Shown here one piece after another: positions 6,697 to 15,441 of a stretch of DNA of 31,237 nucleotides (its first letter is position 1; each line of letters begins with the position of its first letter). The DNA is taken from the NCBI GenBank assembly GCA_035528235.1, contig DATKZB010000299.1:1-31237 (forward strand). Direction: 5' to 3'. The translations under genes were made by a program, and so were the position numbers. The notes under the pieces are model-generated. The model was not told where the DNA came from and made no database searches. It saw nothing but the letters and a program-made list of their open reading frames with translations. The DNA is from DATKZB01 sp035528235. GTDB taxonomy: Bacteria > Planctomycetota > Phycisphaerae > FEN-1346.

Positions 6697-8528
6697 CCCG
6701 TCCGCACCACCCACCACAGCACGCCCATCAGGCCGGCCCCCAGGACGTTGGCCACAATATCGCCCGCCTCAAACATGCGGCCGGCGGTCAGCACCAGTTG
6801 GCCGATTTCCATGAAGACGCCCATCGCCGCGGTCCCCAGGACGGCCAGCAGGATCCGCGTCTTCAGGTAATGGGTCGTCGGCTTGGGGCCGAGGGCGTAA
6901 CACAGCAGCAGGCTGACGACGCCGAACGCGCCGAAGTGCACGAGTTTGTCGCTGAGTTCGGGCCCGCCGGCGCCGGGCATCATCTCGTTCTCTGCCAGGC
7001 CCAGGGCGGCCAGCAGGCCCACCGCCGCGACGACGAGCGGCCAGCGCGACTCGCCCAGTTCGCGGGCCCGTCCCGGGCGCCACTCGCACCCGTGCCCCGC
7101 CCAGGCCAGGACGACGCCCATCACGCAGGCCAGGGCCAGGAGGTTCGGCGCCAGCAGCGCGGTCGCATCGACACGGAAGTACAGCAGGTTGGCGGCCAGC
7201 GCGCCGAAGCCCACCATCATGGCGGTCCTCGGCCACGGACCGCGGTCGCGTCGCCACGAAAAGACCAGCCGCACACCCGCCGCCACCACGCCGGCCAGCA
7301 CCAGCACGAGGCCCGCCCATCCCACCTCGGCCCGAAGCACCAGGAACCCGTCGGTGTCGACGTCGTCGCCGACGGCGGTGGGCCAGCCGGCCTTTCCGAA
7401 GACGGCCCGCGACGACACCGCCCCCGCCCCCAGGCCGCACAGGACGCGGTCGTTCGACAACGAACCCACCAGCAGCGACAGCCGTTCGTCGGCCCGGGCG
7501 GCGGGCTGCCTCGCGTGGCCGACGGCCGAGCCCAGGCCCAGCGCCAGCATCACCCACAGCGTCAGCGCCAGCGCGACCCGAACCGGCCGGCGCTCGCGGT
7601 ACCGGCCGGGACCGACCGCCAGGTACCCGCCCAGCACGAAGCCGATTGAGACCAGGACGCACACGACCAAGGCGCCCCGCGGCACGTTGCTCATGCCCAG
7701 GGTCGCCGCCACCACGCCGGTCAGGGCCAGGCCGATACCCGCCCAGACGGCGGCGGGCCGGTCCAGCCAGCCCCAGCGCGATTGTCGCCTGGTGGGGTGA
7801 CGGCGTGGCATCCAACCCAGTGGACGCAGGACCACCAGCAGGCACAGTGGCAGCGCGGCCAGGAGGGCCGGGACGAGGCTGTCGCCGCCCAGGATCATGA
7901 CCGGGCCGATGAGGCGGGCGAGCCCCTCGCCCCGGACGGGCGGGCCGACGGCCGACAGGGCCGGCCAGACGGCCAGCATCGCCAGGCCCAGCACGACGGC
8001 CCAGGTGGCGCGGCGGACGCGCTTGCGTCCCACGGCGGCCGAACCCACGAGCCAGCAGAGACCGGCCGCCGACGCCCCCACGACCAGCACGCCGACCGTG
8101 GCGGCCGGTCGCCGGCTGAGGCGGACGGCCGAGAGGCTCTCGCCGATGGAGTCGCCGGTCCGCCGGGCCGGCTCAACCAGGATGCCCGCCGACGCGTTGA
8201 GCGGCGGGTCGGCGTCGTCCACCCGGTCCGCCAGGGGCAGCGGCACGACCTGGAGGAACACCAGCCCCAGCACCGCCCACGCCAGCAGGTTGGCCCACGA
8301 ACGCAGGTGCCACAGCGCCATCCCCAGCAGCCCCGAGACCACCCAGAACGCGTGGAGCAGGCAGACAACGAACAGCAGGTCGAGCGGGCCGAAACGGTGG
8401 AGGTTCGCGAAGACCGTCGGCACCAGGACGAGCGCGGCAGCGAGCGCGGCCTGGAACGTGCCGACCACGCCACGGACAAGGGGGCCCGAGGCGGCGGTCG
8501 TCGATGGCGACGCGTTGGGCATGGGCAC
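6657..8528 (-). CDS. O-antigen ligase-like membrane protein fused to a VanZ-like domain
   Basis: Polytopic protein of 623 residues closing the exopolysaccharide cluster. Residues 20-480 contain about ten hydrophobic helices. The segment 350-415 resembles the Wzy/O-antigen ligase signature: NDRVLCGLGAGAVSS (359-373), then DTDGFLVLRAEVGWAGLVLV (391-410), where family members have a G-x-G loop and an HN-x-x-L-x-x-x-x-E-x-G segment. The match is weak and Asp/Gly replaces the usual His/Asn. Residues 526-608 fit the VanZ-like fold: SDKLVHFGAFGVVSLLLCYA, MGVFMEIGQLVL and EAGDIVANVLGAGLMGVLWW. Probable role: polymerising or ligating surface polysaccharide at the inner membrane. GTG at 8528 or ATG at 8522 could start it; neither has a good ribosome site. 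It converges on and overlaps uvrC by 40 bp. The VanZ assignment is firmer than the ligase assignment. Confidence 0.8.
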   Translation of the reverse strand: MPMPNASPSTTAASGPLVRGVVGTFQAALAAALVLVPTVFANLHRFGPLDLLFVVCLLHAFWVVSGLLGMALWHLRSWANLLAWAVLGLVFLQVVPLPLADRVDDADPPLNASAGILVEPARRTGDSIGESLSAVRLSRRPAATVGVLVVGASAAGLCWLVGSAAVGRKRVRRATWAVVLGLAMLAVWPALSAVGPPVRGEGLARLIGPVMILGGDSLVPALLAALPLCLLVVLRPLGWMPRRHPTRRQSRWGWLDRPAAVWAGIGLALTGVVAATLGMSNVPRGALVVCVLVSIGFVLGGYLAVGPGRYRERRPVRVALALTLWVMLALGLGSAVGHARQPAARADERLSLLVGSLSNDRVLCGLGAGAVSSRAVFGKAGWPTAVGDDVDTDGFLVLRAEVGWAGLVLVLAGVVAAGVRLVFSWRRDRGPWPRTAMMVGFGALAANLLYFRVDATALLAPNLLALACVMGVVLAWAGHGCEWRPGRARELGESRWPLVVAAVGLLAALGLAENEMMPGAGGPELSDKLVHFGAFGVVSLLLCYALGPKPTTHYLKTRILLAVLGTAAMGVFMEIGQLVLTAGRMFEAGDIVANVLGAGLMGVLWWVVRTGQTQGGVVGSAPA

Positions 8529-8628
8529 TCAGCGGGGCAACCCGCAACCTTCCGGGCCGGGTGACATGGTCAGCCCGAAGGGTGACCATGCGTTGGGCTT
8601 CGGGAGCGCGGCGCGCCGCACAGCGCTG

Positions 8629-8650
8629 CCGCTCCCTTACGGTCGCGGCT
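8629..8650. repeat. Dispersed palindrome arm (CCGCTCCC...CGCGGCT family)
   Basis: CCGCTCCCTTACGGTCGCGG plus CT matches the right arm of the composite element at 2650-2673 and the copy at 27101-27124, with differences in the central CTTAC/CTTC/CTGTC. It lies in the 143-bp gap between the Wzc-like and VanZ-fusion genes, next to a separate small inverted repeat (ATGGTCA and TGACCAT, about 8565-8590). Confidence 0.6.
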
Positions 8651-8671
8651 CGGATAGGGCACCGGGCGGCA

Positions 8672-10945
8672 TCAGGCCAAGTCGGGGCCCTCGGTATCCG
8701 TCGCGTCCGGGCCGGACTCCGGTGCGGCCGCAGGCGCCTTGCCCGACGGCCTGGCACCCGGGGCCGGCGCCGCGGCGGCGGTCGGCCGGGAACCGGCGTA
8801 GTCGTAGTACGCCTGGAAGGACTCGCGGAAGTATCCGCCCTTGGTCGCCCGGACGCGGTTCAGGACGGCCCCGAAGAGCCGGCCGCGCAACGTCACGACC
8901 TGGCGCATGGCCCGCTGGGCCACGCCGCGCGTGCTCTCGCCGGCACGAAGCACCATGATGACGCCGTCGAGCATGGGGGTCACGAGGTGGTTGTCGGCCA
9001 CGACGAGCATGGGGGCGCCGTCGACGATGACGCGGTCGTAGGCCTCGATCTCCTCGGCAATCAGCCGCCGCATGGTCTCGGAGCCGACGAGCCCGGCGGG
9101 GCTGGGAGGCGGCGGTCCGCCGACCAGGACGTCGAGGTTCTCGACGGCGGTGGCCTGGACGGCCTCCTTGAGGCTGCTCAGGCCGACCAGGACGTTCGAC
9201 AGGCCGATGGTGTCGGGCACGTCGAAGAGTTTCGCCACGACGGGCCGGCGGAAGTTCGCCTCGATCAGCAGGACGCGTTCGCCGGTGCGGGCCATCGTGA
9301 TGGCAAGGTTAGCCGCCACGGTCGACTTGCCCTCGCCGGACCCCGGGCTGGTCACCAGGAGGCTGCGGATGGGTTTGTCGGAGGCGAACAAGAGGTGCGT
9401 CCGCAACTGGCGGAACGACTCGGCCATGAGCGAGTGAGGCATGGTGTGGCAGACCAGGGCGAGTTTCGTGCCGAGCGAGAGCCGCGCATCCTCGGTCGCG
9501 TCGGGCACGCTCGAGAGCATGGGCAGGCCGACCTGGCGGACGATCTGGGTCGGCGTCCGGATACGGGTATCCATGAGTTCGATGAGGAGACTCATGCCGA
9601 TACCCACGAGGAGGCTGAAGATGACGGCCGCCAGCGAGTACAGGAACACGCGCGGCTCCGACGGGTCGAGCGGCAGGGACGGCCAGCGGACGATGCGGAC
9701 GTTCGGCCGGGCCAGGGCGGAGCCGATGCGCATGCGTTCCAGGCCGTCCATGACGGTGTTCAGGAGGTTCTGGACGCGGCGGTACTCGTCGTCGCGTGCC
9801 CGGTACTCGGCGGAGAGTTTGGCGGCGCCGACGGCGGCAGCGCGGGCCTCGGCGACGCGGGCCTGGATTTCGGCCTCGCCGGCGCGGGTCCGGTCGTAGC
9901 GGTTCTTGAGGATGGCGGCCTGCTGCTGGAGCAACTGGCCGACGACCTCGGACTGCTTGGCCTCCAGGTCGTTTCCGGCGGCCTGGGCGGCCACTTCGAT
10001 GCGGCGGACGGTCTCGTGGCGTTCACCGAACCGCTGCTTGAGGCCCTGGAGTTCCTGGGCGTAACGGCCGGCCTGTTCGCTCAGCGAGACGATGGTCCGG
10101 TCCTGGCGCATGCCCTCCATGACTTCCGGGAAGGCCATGAGGACGGGCGAGAGGTCCTTGGATTCCTCGGACTGTTTGCGGAGTTCCTGGAACTGGGTCC
10201 AGGCGGCGCTGGCCTCGGCGAGGGCGATCTGGGTCTCGGTAAGTTGCCGGACGAGGGCCGTCAGCCGGGCCAGGTGCTCGCCGCCCCTCTCGTCGGCCAC
10301 GATGACGCTGGACTCGTCGCGATAGGAGGAGAGTTTGCGGCCGAGTTCGTCCAACTGGCGTCGGAGTTCGTCGCGTTCCAGGCGCAGTTCTCTCTGGCGG
10401 TCGGCGTCGGCCTGCTGGCGGTCGACCTTGAGTTGATCGATGTACTGGGTGAGCACCTCGCGGACGACGGCCTGGAGTTCCTGCCTCCGGGTGCCGGTGA
10501 GCGAGACCAGGATGTTCTGCGTGTTGGTGATGTAAGTGACCTGGAGGTCCTGGGCGAGGTCGTAGGCGGGGTTCGTCCCCCCGTACATCGTCTGCTGGCC
10601 TTCGAGGGCCTTCAGGGCGGCGGTCAGGACGCGGTCGTTGACGATGGCCATGACCTGCGATTCCAGGTACCGCTCGAAGAGTTGGATGGGCACCTGTTCC
10701 TGGTAGCCGGCGGTCAGGGCCAAGCCCGGGCCGGCCGTCTGGCCGGGCTCGACCTCGATGACACCCTCGGCGGCATAGAAGGGCATCCAGAAGTACCACG
10801 CCACGATGGCGCCGGTGCCGCCGATGCCGAGGACGACGAAGCAGGCGACAATCAGCCAGATGCGTTTGCGGATGACGCGCCAGACGTCCGCCGGCGTCAA
10901 CATGGCCGCCGCGCTCGTTTGTGCCAGAGTCGGTTGTTGCGACAT
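8672..10945 (-). CDS. Wzc-like polysaccharide copolymerase / BY-type tyrosine kinase
   Basis: Inner-membrane protein of 757 residues that controls polysaccharide chain length and export, cycling through tyrosine autophosphorylation. Membrane helix 1 is at about 29-50 and helix 2 at about 434-456; between them lies a Wzz-type periplasmic region with long coiled coils (about 170-400). The cytoplasmic kinase has Walker A SPGSGEGKST (533-542, Lys540), a Walker A' variant LLIEANFRRP (559-568) where family members usually have IDAD, and Walker B VIVDGAP (639-645). A tyrosine cluster follows (Tyr705, 713, 714, 716 in GGYFRESFQAYYDYAG), then a Pro/Ala-rich tail. ATG start with AAGGA about 9 nt upstream. 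It is 160 bp after the TPR gene on the same strand. The family is secure; kinase activity is inferred because of the variant A' motif. Confidence 0.93.
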   Translation of the reverse strand: MSQQPTLAQTSAAAMLTPADVWRVIRKRIWLIVACFVVLGIGGTGAIVAWYFWMPFYAAEGVIEVEPGQTAGPGLALTAGYQEQVPIQLFERYLESQVMAIVNDRVLTAALKALEGQQTMYGGTNPAYDLAQDLQVTYITNTQNILVSLTGTRRQELQAVVREVLTQYIDQLKVDRQQADADRQRELRLERDELRRQLDELGRKLSSYRDESSVIVADERGGEHLARLTALVRQLTETQIALAEASAAWTQFQELRKQSEESKDLSPVLMAFPEVMEGMRQDRTIVSLSEQAGRYAQELQGLKQRFGERHETVRRIEVAAQAAGNDLEAKQSEVVGQLLQQQAAILKNRYDRTRAGEAEIQARVAEARAAAVGAAKLSAEYRARDDEYRRVQNLLNTVMDGLERMRIGSALARPNVRIVRWPSLPLDPSEPRVFLYSLAAVIFSLLVGIGMSLLIELMDTRIRTPTQIVRQVGLPMLSSVPDATEDARLSLGTKLALVCHTMPHSLMAESFRQLRTHLLFASDKPIRSLLVTSPGSGEGKSTVAANLAITMARTGERVLLIEANFRRPVVAKLFDVPDTIGLSNVLVGLSSLKEAVQATAVENLDVLVGGPPPPSPAGLVGSETMRRLIAEEIEAYDRVIVDGAPMLVVADNHLVTPMLDGVIMVLRAGESTRGVAQRAMRQVVTLRGRLFGAVLNRVRATKGGYFRESFQAYYDYAGSRPTAAAAPAPGARPSGKAPAAAPESGPDATDTEGPDLA

Positions 10946-11052
10946 GGGTTTCGTCCTTTTCGTCCTGAGCCTATGACACGGTTTGCGTCCGGCCGCGCGG
11001 GCCGGTTCCCGGCCGGCGGCCTTCTAAGATTGCGTATTCACACCACGGCTTG

Positions 11053-11083
11053 CGCGCGGTGGGTCTCCCTGACCCACCGCGCG
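11053..11083. repeat. REP-like palindrome after the TPR gene
   Basis: A perfect 13-bp stem (CGCGCGGTGGGTC at 11053-11065 with its complement at 11071-11083) has a 5-nt loop. It shares the GCGCGGTGGGT core with the palindrome at 1-28. It starts about 20 bp past the stop of the TPR gene and could attenuate transcription into the Wzc-like gene, but it lacks a clear T tract. A second GC hairpin centred on GGCCGG/CCGGCC (about 10999-11016) lies in the same gap. Confidence 0.65.
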
Positions 11084-11105
11084 AACACGCGCGGCCGGCG
11101 GCCGC

Positions 11106-14100
11106 CTAGGGCGACGCCGAAGCCAATCCTTTGAGGCGTTTCTCGGCGTCGGCCCTGTCCCTGGCCTTGAGGCCCAACTCGATGGCCTTCTGGTACTCGG
11201 CCCGGGCCTCGTCGGGACGCTGCCGCGCCTCGTAGACGCGCCCCAGGTGGTAGCGTGCCTCGGGGTTGTCGCCATACCGGATGCTGGCCAGCAGGTTCTC
11301 GGTCGCCTCGTCTAAGCGCTCGTTGAGGAAGGCGATCCATCCGGCCGTATCGAGCACCTGCGGGTGGTTCGGCACCAACCGCATGCATCGCTGGATCATA
11401 TCCCTGGCCCGGGTGAAGTCCTTGTGCTCGGTGGCCAGGATCCAAGCCATGTTGTTGGCGTTGGCCACGTCGGTCGGGTCGAGCGACCAGAGCATCATGC
11501 CCCACTTAAGGGCCTCCTCGGTCTTGCCCAGGTTATAGAGCGCGAGACTGTAAATACGAATCGACGTCATGTAGGGCCGAAGTTTACTCAGTTTATCGGG
11601 CATTCGGCTGTACTGGGCCTCGAACTCCTCGGCGAGGGGCTTGAGGATCTTGGCGGCGGAGTCGCTGCCCTGGGCTCCGATGTCGAGCGCCGCCAGGCCC
11701 GCCCGGATGGGAATGCTCTTGGGCATCTTCGAGAGACCCGTCAGCAGGATCTGCCGGGCCTCCTCGACCCGGTTGGCCCGGACGAGCAGGTCGGCCAGGT
11801 AGACGTAGCCGGATTCCCAGTCCTGCCGGCGCAGCAGGCCCGTGCGAAGGGCCTCGAACCCCTTGTCGAGTTCGTTCGTCTTCTCGTACAGGGCCACCAG
11901 CGCCATGCGGGGCCAGACCTCGTTCGGGTAGGTATTCATGACGTGGTGGACGCGGTCGAGGGCCTCTTTCTTGCGGTCGAGCGCCACCAGGCACCGGACC
12001 TCGCCGGTGAGGGCGTCGGCGGCGTCGGGCTGGGCGGCCCGGGCCTTCTCGTAGGCGGCCAGGGAGTCGGCGTACTTCTCGGCCCGCATGTAGGCGTCGC
12101 CCAGGGCAACGAGCAGCATGGGATCCTTGTCGAGCCGCTCCTTCGACAGTTGGGCCAGCAGTTCGGCGGCGCGGCCGGGTTCCTTGATGGCGATGTACTT
12201 GGCGGCCAGTTGCATGCGTCCGGCCATGCTGGTGGGCCGGAAATCGAGCAGGCGCCTCAGGTCGAGGATCGCCTCGGTCAAGAGGACACGCCGGGTGTTG
12301 ATGTCGGCCCGAAGGAGCATGGCCTTCTCGAAGGAACTGTCGGACGGGTCGACGCCGGACAGCAGGTCGAGGGCCCGCATGGGGTCGGGGCCGGCATGCA
12401 TTTCGGCCAGGCGGACTTTGGCTTCGCCGTAGTCGGGCCGCAGGGCCAGGGCCTGCTCGATGTACTTCTCGGCCTCGGCCTCGCGGTCCTGCCGGGCGGC
12501 GATGCGGCCGGCCACGACGAGGGCGGCAACGTCGTTGGGGTTGCTCTCGAGGACCGCGTCGATGGCGGCCTTGGCCTCGTCGAGTTTCCCATCGAGCATG
12601 TAGACGTCGGCCAGGCGTTTCCGGGGGACGTTGTCCTTGCCGGCCCGCTTGACGGCCTCGGCGTAGGCCTGGGCGGCCTTGCTCCACTGGCCCAGGCGGC
12701 TGTGCTGGTCGCCGAGGTAGACCATCGGGTACGGGCTCTCGGGGGCGAGTTCGGCGGCCTTGCGGAAGTCCTTTTCGGCCTCGTCCGGGCCGGAGACCTT
12801 GGCCACGAACTGGGCCCGCACGATGTAGGCGTCGCCCGAGTCCTTGTGTTTCTCGACGTAGGCGTCGATGATCTTGGCGCCCTGCGGGACCCGATTGGTG
12901 TCGGCGTAGAAGTCGGCAAACGCCCGGACGAGCAGGGAGTTGTCCGGGGCGAGTTGGTAGGCCCGTGTGAACGTGGCCTCGGCCTTGACGGGGTCATGCT
13001 CCTGAAGGTGGAGGGTCGCCAGGGCGATGAGGTTGTTGACCTTGTCGGGCACGACCTCGGCGATCTCCTCGCGGGTCTTGAGGGCGGCCGCCCAGGAACC
13101 GAGGCCGGCCTGGGCGCCGGCCTTCATCTCCAGCGCCGGGACCAGGCGCGGGCTGAACCGCAGGGCCTCGTTAGCCTCGGTCAGGGCGCCCGAGTAGTTG
13201 CCCTGGCTATGGTAGATGCGCCCCAGAAGCAGCCGCGCCGGCACCAGGTTGGGGCGCCCCTCGAGGGCTTTGCCGACGGCCGCCATCGCCTCGTCGAACT
13301 TCCTCTGCCGGGCCAGCACCTGGCCCAGCAGGAAGTGCCCCTGCGAAAGGGTCTTATGTTTCTCGATGACGGCGCGGAGCATCGCGACGGCCTCGTCGAG
13401 TTTATCCTGGCCGAGCAGGAGCAGCGGGTCGGCGAAGAGCAGTTCCGGCGCTTCGCTATCGACCTTCTTGAGTTGCTCGACCAGTTTGGCCGCCTCGCCG
13501 TATTCGTCCTTCGCGAGGTGGACCAGGAACAACTGCTGCCAGGCCTGTCGCCACTCGGGGGACGCGGCCTCGGTCTTCGCCATGGCCTTGGCGTAGTACT
13601 CTTTGGCCTCGTCGTCGCGGTCGGTCATCTGGAAGAGGCGGGCAAGGGCCAGCAGGTCGCCCGGCGTGGCGGTGCCGTCCGTGACGCGCTGGCCGAGTTC
13701 CTTCTCGATCTCGGCCGGGGTGCCCGAGACGGAGAAGAACTCGTCGCGCGGCAGGGCCTTCTTGACCTCCTCCAGGAGGGTGTTGAACTTATCCTGCTGC
13801 TTCGTGTCGCGGTAGAACCGCAGGAACCGCTGGTAGACGCGGCTGAGGTCCTTGTCCAGGGCCACGGCCCGTCGGTACATGGCCTCGGCCACGGCGTTCT
13901 GGTCCATTTGCTGGTGAATCTCGGCCATCAGGAGGTACGGGTCGGGGTCTTCCTTGACGCGTTCGGCGGCCTTCCGGGCCTCGGCCAGGGCGTCCTGCGG
14001 ACGATTCTGGAGCAGGAGCGTCTGGGCGATGAGCAGCCGCATGTCGGTGTCGGCGGGGTTGGCGTCGAGCACGACCTTGGCGCTTCGCGAGGCCTTGTCG

Positions 14101-15425
14101 AAGTTGCGGAGCCTCAACTGGACCTGGGCAAGCGTCCGCCAAGCGGGCGTCAGGCGGGGGTTGTCGGCGACGAGGTTCTCCAGTTCTCTCTGGGCGGCGC
14201 CCAGTTCGTCGGCCATCAGGTACGCCCGGCCCAGGAGCAACCGGCTCTGCGGCCCCATCTGGAGGTCGCGGGCCTGTTCCAGGTAGGTGATAGCCTGGCG
14301 GATCTGGCGTCCGATCATGGCCCGCTTGCCCTTCAGATACGCGACCACGCCGGGCCGGGTGTCGCCTTTCTCGAGCCGCGCGATGAGTTCGTCGGCCTTC
14401 TCGTTCTGGCCCATTTCCAGGTACAGGTCGGCCTCCTGGGCCAGGAGCGTCATGGACTCCGGCAACTCGGCCAAGCCTTGCTCCAGGGTGCCGATGGCCT
14501 TCTCGTTGTCGCGTTCGAGCCGGTAGATGCTGGCCAGCCGCAGGTACCCGGTCTCGTCGGTGGGATCGGCCGCCACGGCCCCGGTGAAGTACTCCTTGGC
14601 GGCGTCGCTGTCGTTCTCACGGACGGCCACCTCGCCCAGGGCCACGTACAGGCGGGCGCTTTGGCCGGCTTTCTCGATACCCAGTTTGAGGATTTTCATG
14701 GCCTCGTCGGTCTGCTTGTTGCCAAGCAGGCGGCTGGCCTTGAGGATGTAGGCGTCGGCGCTGATCGGGTTGTTGGCAAGGGCCAGGTCGATGACCTTGT
14801 CCACCTCCGCTTCCTGGTTCAGCCGGGTGTGGATCTGGGCCAGGAGGCGGTACAGTTCGAACAGGTCGGGGGCCCTGTCGAGGCCCGCGCGGCAGAACTC
14901 GGCGGCCGCCTCGTAGTAAGGCACCTTCTTGGCCTGAAGGGCTTCGGCGTCGGCCAACCCCATCTCCACGACACCGCCCCACAGGTACGCCTTGCCAAAG
15001 GTCGGGTCCAGTTCAATGAGGCGATTGATCTCGGCCTTGGCCTCTTTCCAGTAGCGGACGGCCAGGTAGAGTTCGGCCAGGCGGCGTTGGGCCTCCACGT
15101 GGTCGGGCTTCAGGGCCACGGTCGTCCGAAGGGCCTGGAGGGCCTGGCCGACCGAAGGCGGCTTCTGCTTCATGGCAATCTGGGACATGAGGAACGTGAT
15201 GTCCGGGTCCCGATTGCCCCCGCGGGTCTTGACGGCGTTGCGGATGGCGATCCACGCCTGGGCGTACTCCTCGTTCTCGTAAAACGTCTTGGCGTCCTCG
15301 AAGTAGACCTTCGGGTCACCGGTCGACAGCATGCCGCTGAACACCAGAAACAGGACCACCACCACCGGCACGCCGACAAACAGGGCGACCATGCCGAGCA
15401 ATCGTTTGTTGAGTTTGCGTGCCAT
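11106..15425 (-). CDS. Giant membrane-anchored TPR protein of the exosortase/EPS cluster
   Basis: Protein of 1,439 residues. After a basic N terminus (MARKLNKR) one hydrophobic helix (about 9-31, LLGMVALFVGVPVVVVLFLV) anchors it, with the rest probably periplasmic. From about residue 45 to the end it is near-continuous tetratricopeptide repeats of about 34 residues with typical A-x-x-x-L-x-P spacing, e.g. AYLLKAS-like and LDPTFGKAYLWGG segments, and ending GDNPEARYHLGRVYEARQRP. Its position after an exosortase and EpsI matches the large TPR proteins (PrsT-like) of PEP-CTERM/exosortase loci, thought to scaffold polysaccharide assembly or export. Start ATG at 15425 has GGAGGT 9 nt upstream; the frame extends further upstream but without support and into the EpsI gene. 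Only 16 bp separate it from the preceding gene, so co-transcription is likely. Confidence 0.92.
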   Translation of the reverse strand: MARKLNKRLLGMVALFVGVPVVVVLFLVFSGMLSTGDPKVYFEDAKTFYENEEYAQAWIAIRNAVKTRGGNRDPDITFLMSQIAMKQKPPSVGQALQALRTTVALKPDHVEAQRRLAELYLAVRYWKEAKAEINRLIELDPTFGKAYLWGGVVEMGLADAEALQAKKVPYYEAAAEFCRAGLDRAPDLFELYRLLAQIHTRLNQEAEVDKVIDLALANNPISADAYILKASRLLGNKQTDEAMKILKLGIEKAGQSARLYVALGEVAVRENDSDAAKEYFTGAVAADPTDETGYLRLASIYRLERDNEKAIGTLEQGLAELPESMTLLAQEADLYLEMGQNEKADELIARLEKGDTRPGVVAYLKGKRAMIGRQIRQAITYLEQARDLQMGPQSRLLLGRAYLMADELGAAQRELENLVADNPRLTPAWRTLAQVQLRLRNFDKASRSAKVVLDANPADTDMRLLIAQTLLLQNRPQDALAEARKAAERVKEDPDPYLLMAEIHQQMDQNAVAEAMYRRAVALDKDLSRVYQRFLRFYRDTKQQDKFNTLLEEVKKALPRDEFFSVSGTPAEIEKELGQRVTDGTATPGDLLALARLFQMTDRDDEAKEYYAKAMAKTEAASPEWRQAWQQLFLVHLAKDEYGEAAKLVEQLKKVDSEAPELLFADPLLLLGQDKLDEAVAMLRAVIEKHKTLSQGHFLLGQVLARQRKFDEAMAAVGKALEGRPNLVPARLLLGRIYHSQGNYSGALTEANEALRFSPRLVPALEMKAGAQAGLGSWAAALKTREEIAEVVPDKVNNLIALATLHLQEHDPVKAEATFTRAYQLAPDNSLLVRAFADFYADTNRVPQGAKIIDAYVEKHKDSGDAYIVRAQFVAKVSGPDEAEKDFRKAAELAPESPYPMVYLGDQHSRLGQWSKAAQAYAEAVKRAGKDNVPRKRLADVYMLDGKLDEAKAAIDAVLESNPNDVAALVVAGRIAARQDREAEAEKYIEQALALRPDYGEAKVRLAEMHAGPDPMRALDLLSGVDPSDSSFEKAMLLRADINTRRVLLTEAILDLRRLLDFRPTSMAGRMQLAAKYIAIKEPGRAAELLAQLSKERLDKDPMLLVALGDAYMRAEKYADSLAAYEKARAAQPDAADALTGEVRCLVALDRKKEALDRVHHVMNTYPNEVWPRMALVALYEKTNELDKGFEALRTGLLRRQDWESGYVYLADLLVRANRVEEARQILLTGLSKMPKSIPIRAGLAALDIGAQGSDSAAKILKPLAEEFEAQYSRMPDKLSKLRPYMTSIRIYSLALYNLGKTEEALKWGMMLWSLDPTDVANANNMAWILATEHKDFTRARDMIQRCMRLVPNHPQVLDTAGWIAFLNERLDEATENLLASIRYGDNPEARYHLGRVYEARQRPDEARAEYQKAIELGLKARDRADAEKRLKGLASASP

Positions 15426-15441
15426 GTGCGGCTGACCTCCT

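Noticed and set aside
2500..6717. A 1,405-codon open frame on the minus strand, antisense to the membrane protein and uvrC.
   Set aside because: It mirrors GC-rich third positions of two well-supported plus-strand genes; its product is rich in His, Arg, Gln and Pro with no domain, and uvrC is unquestionable.
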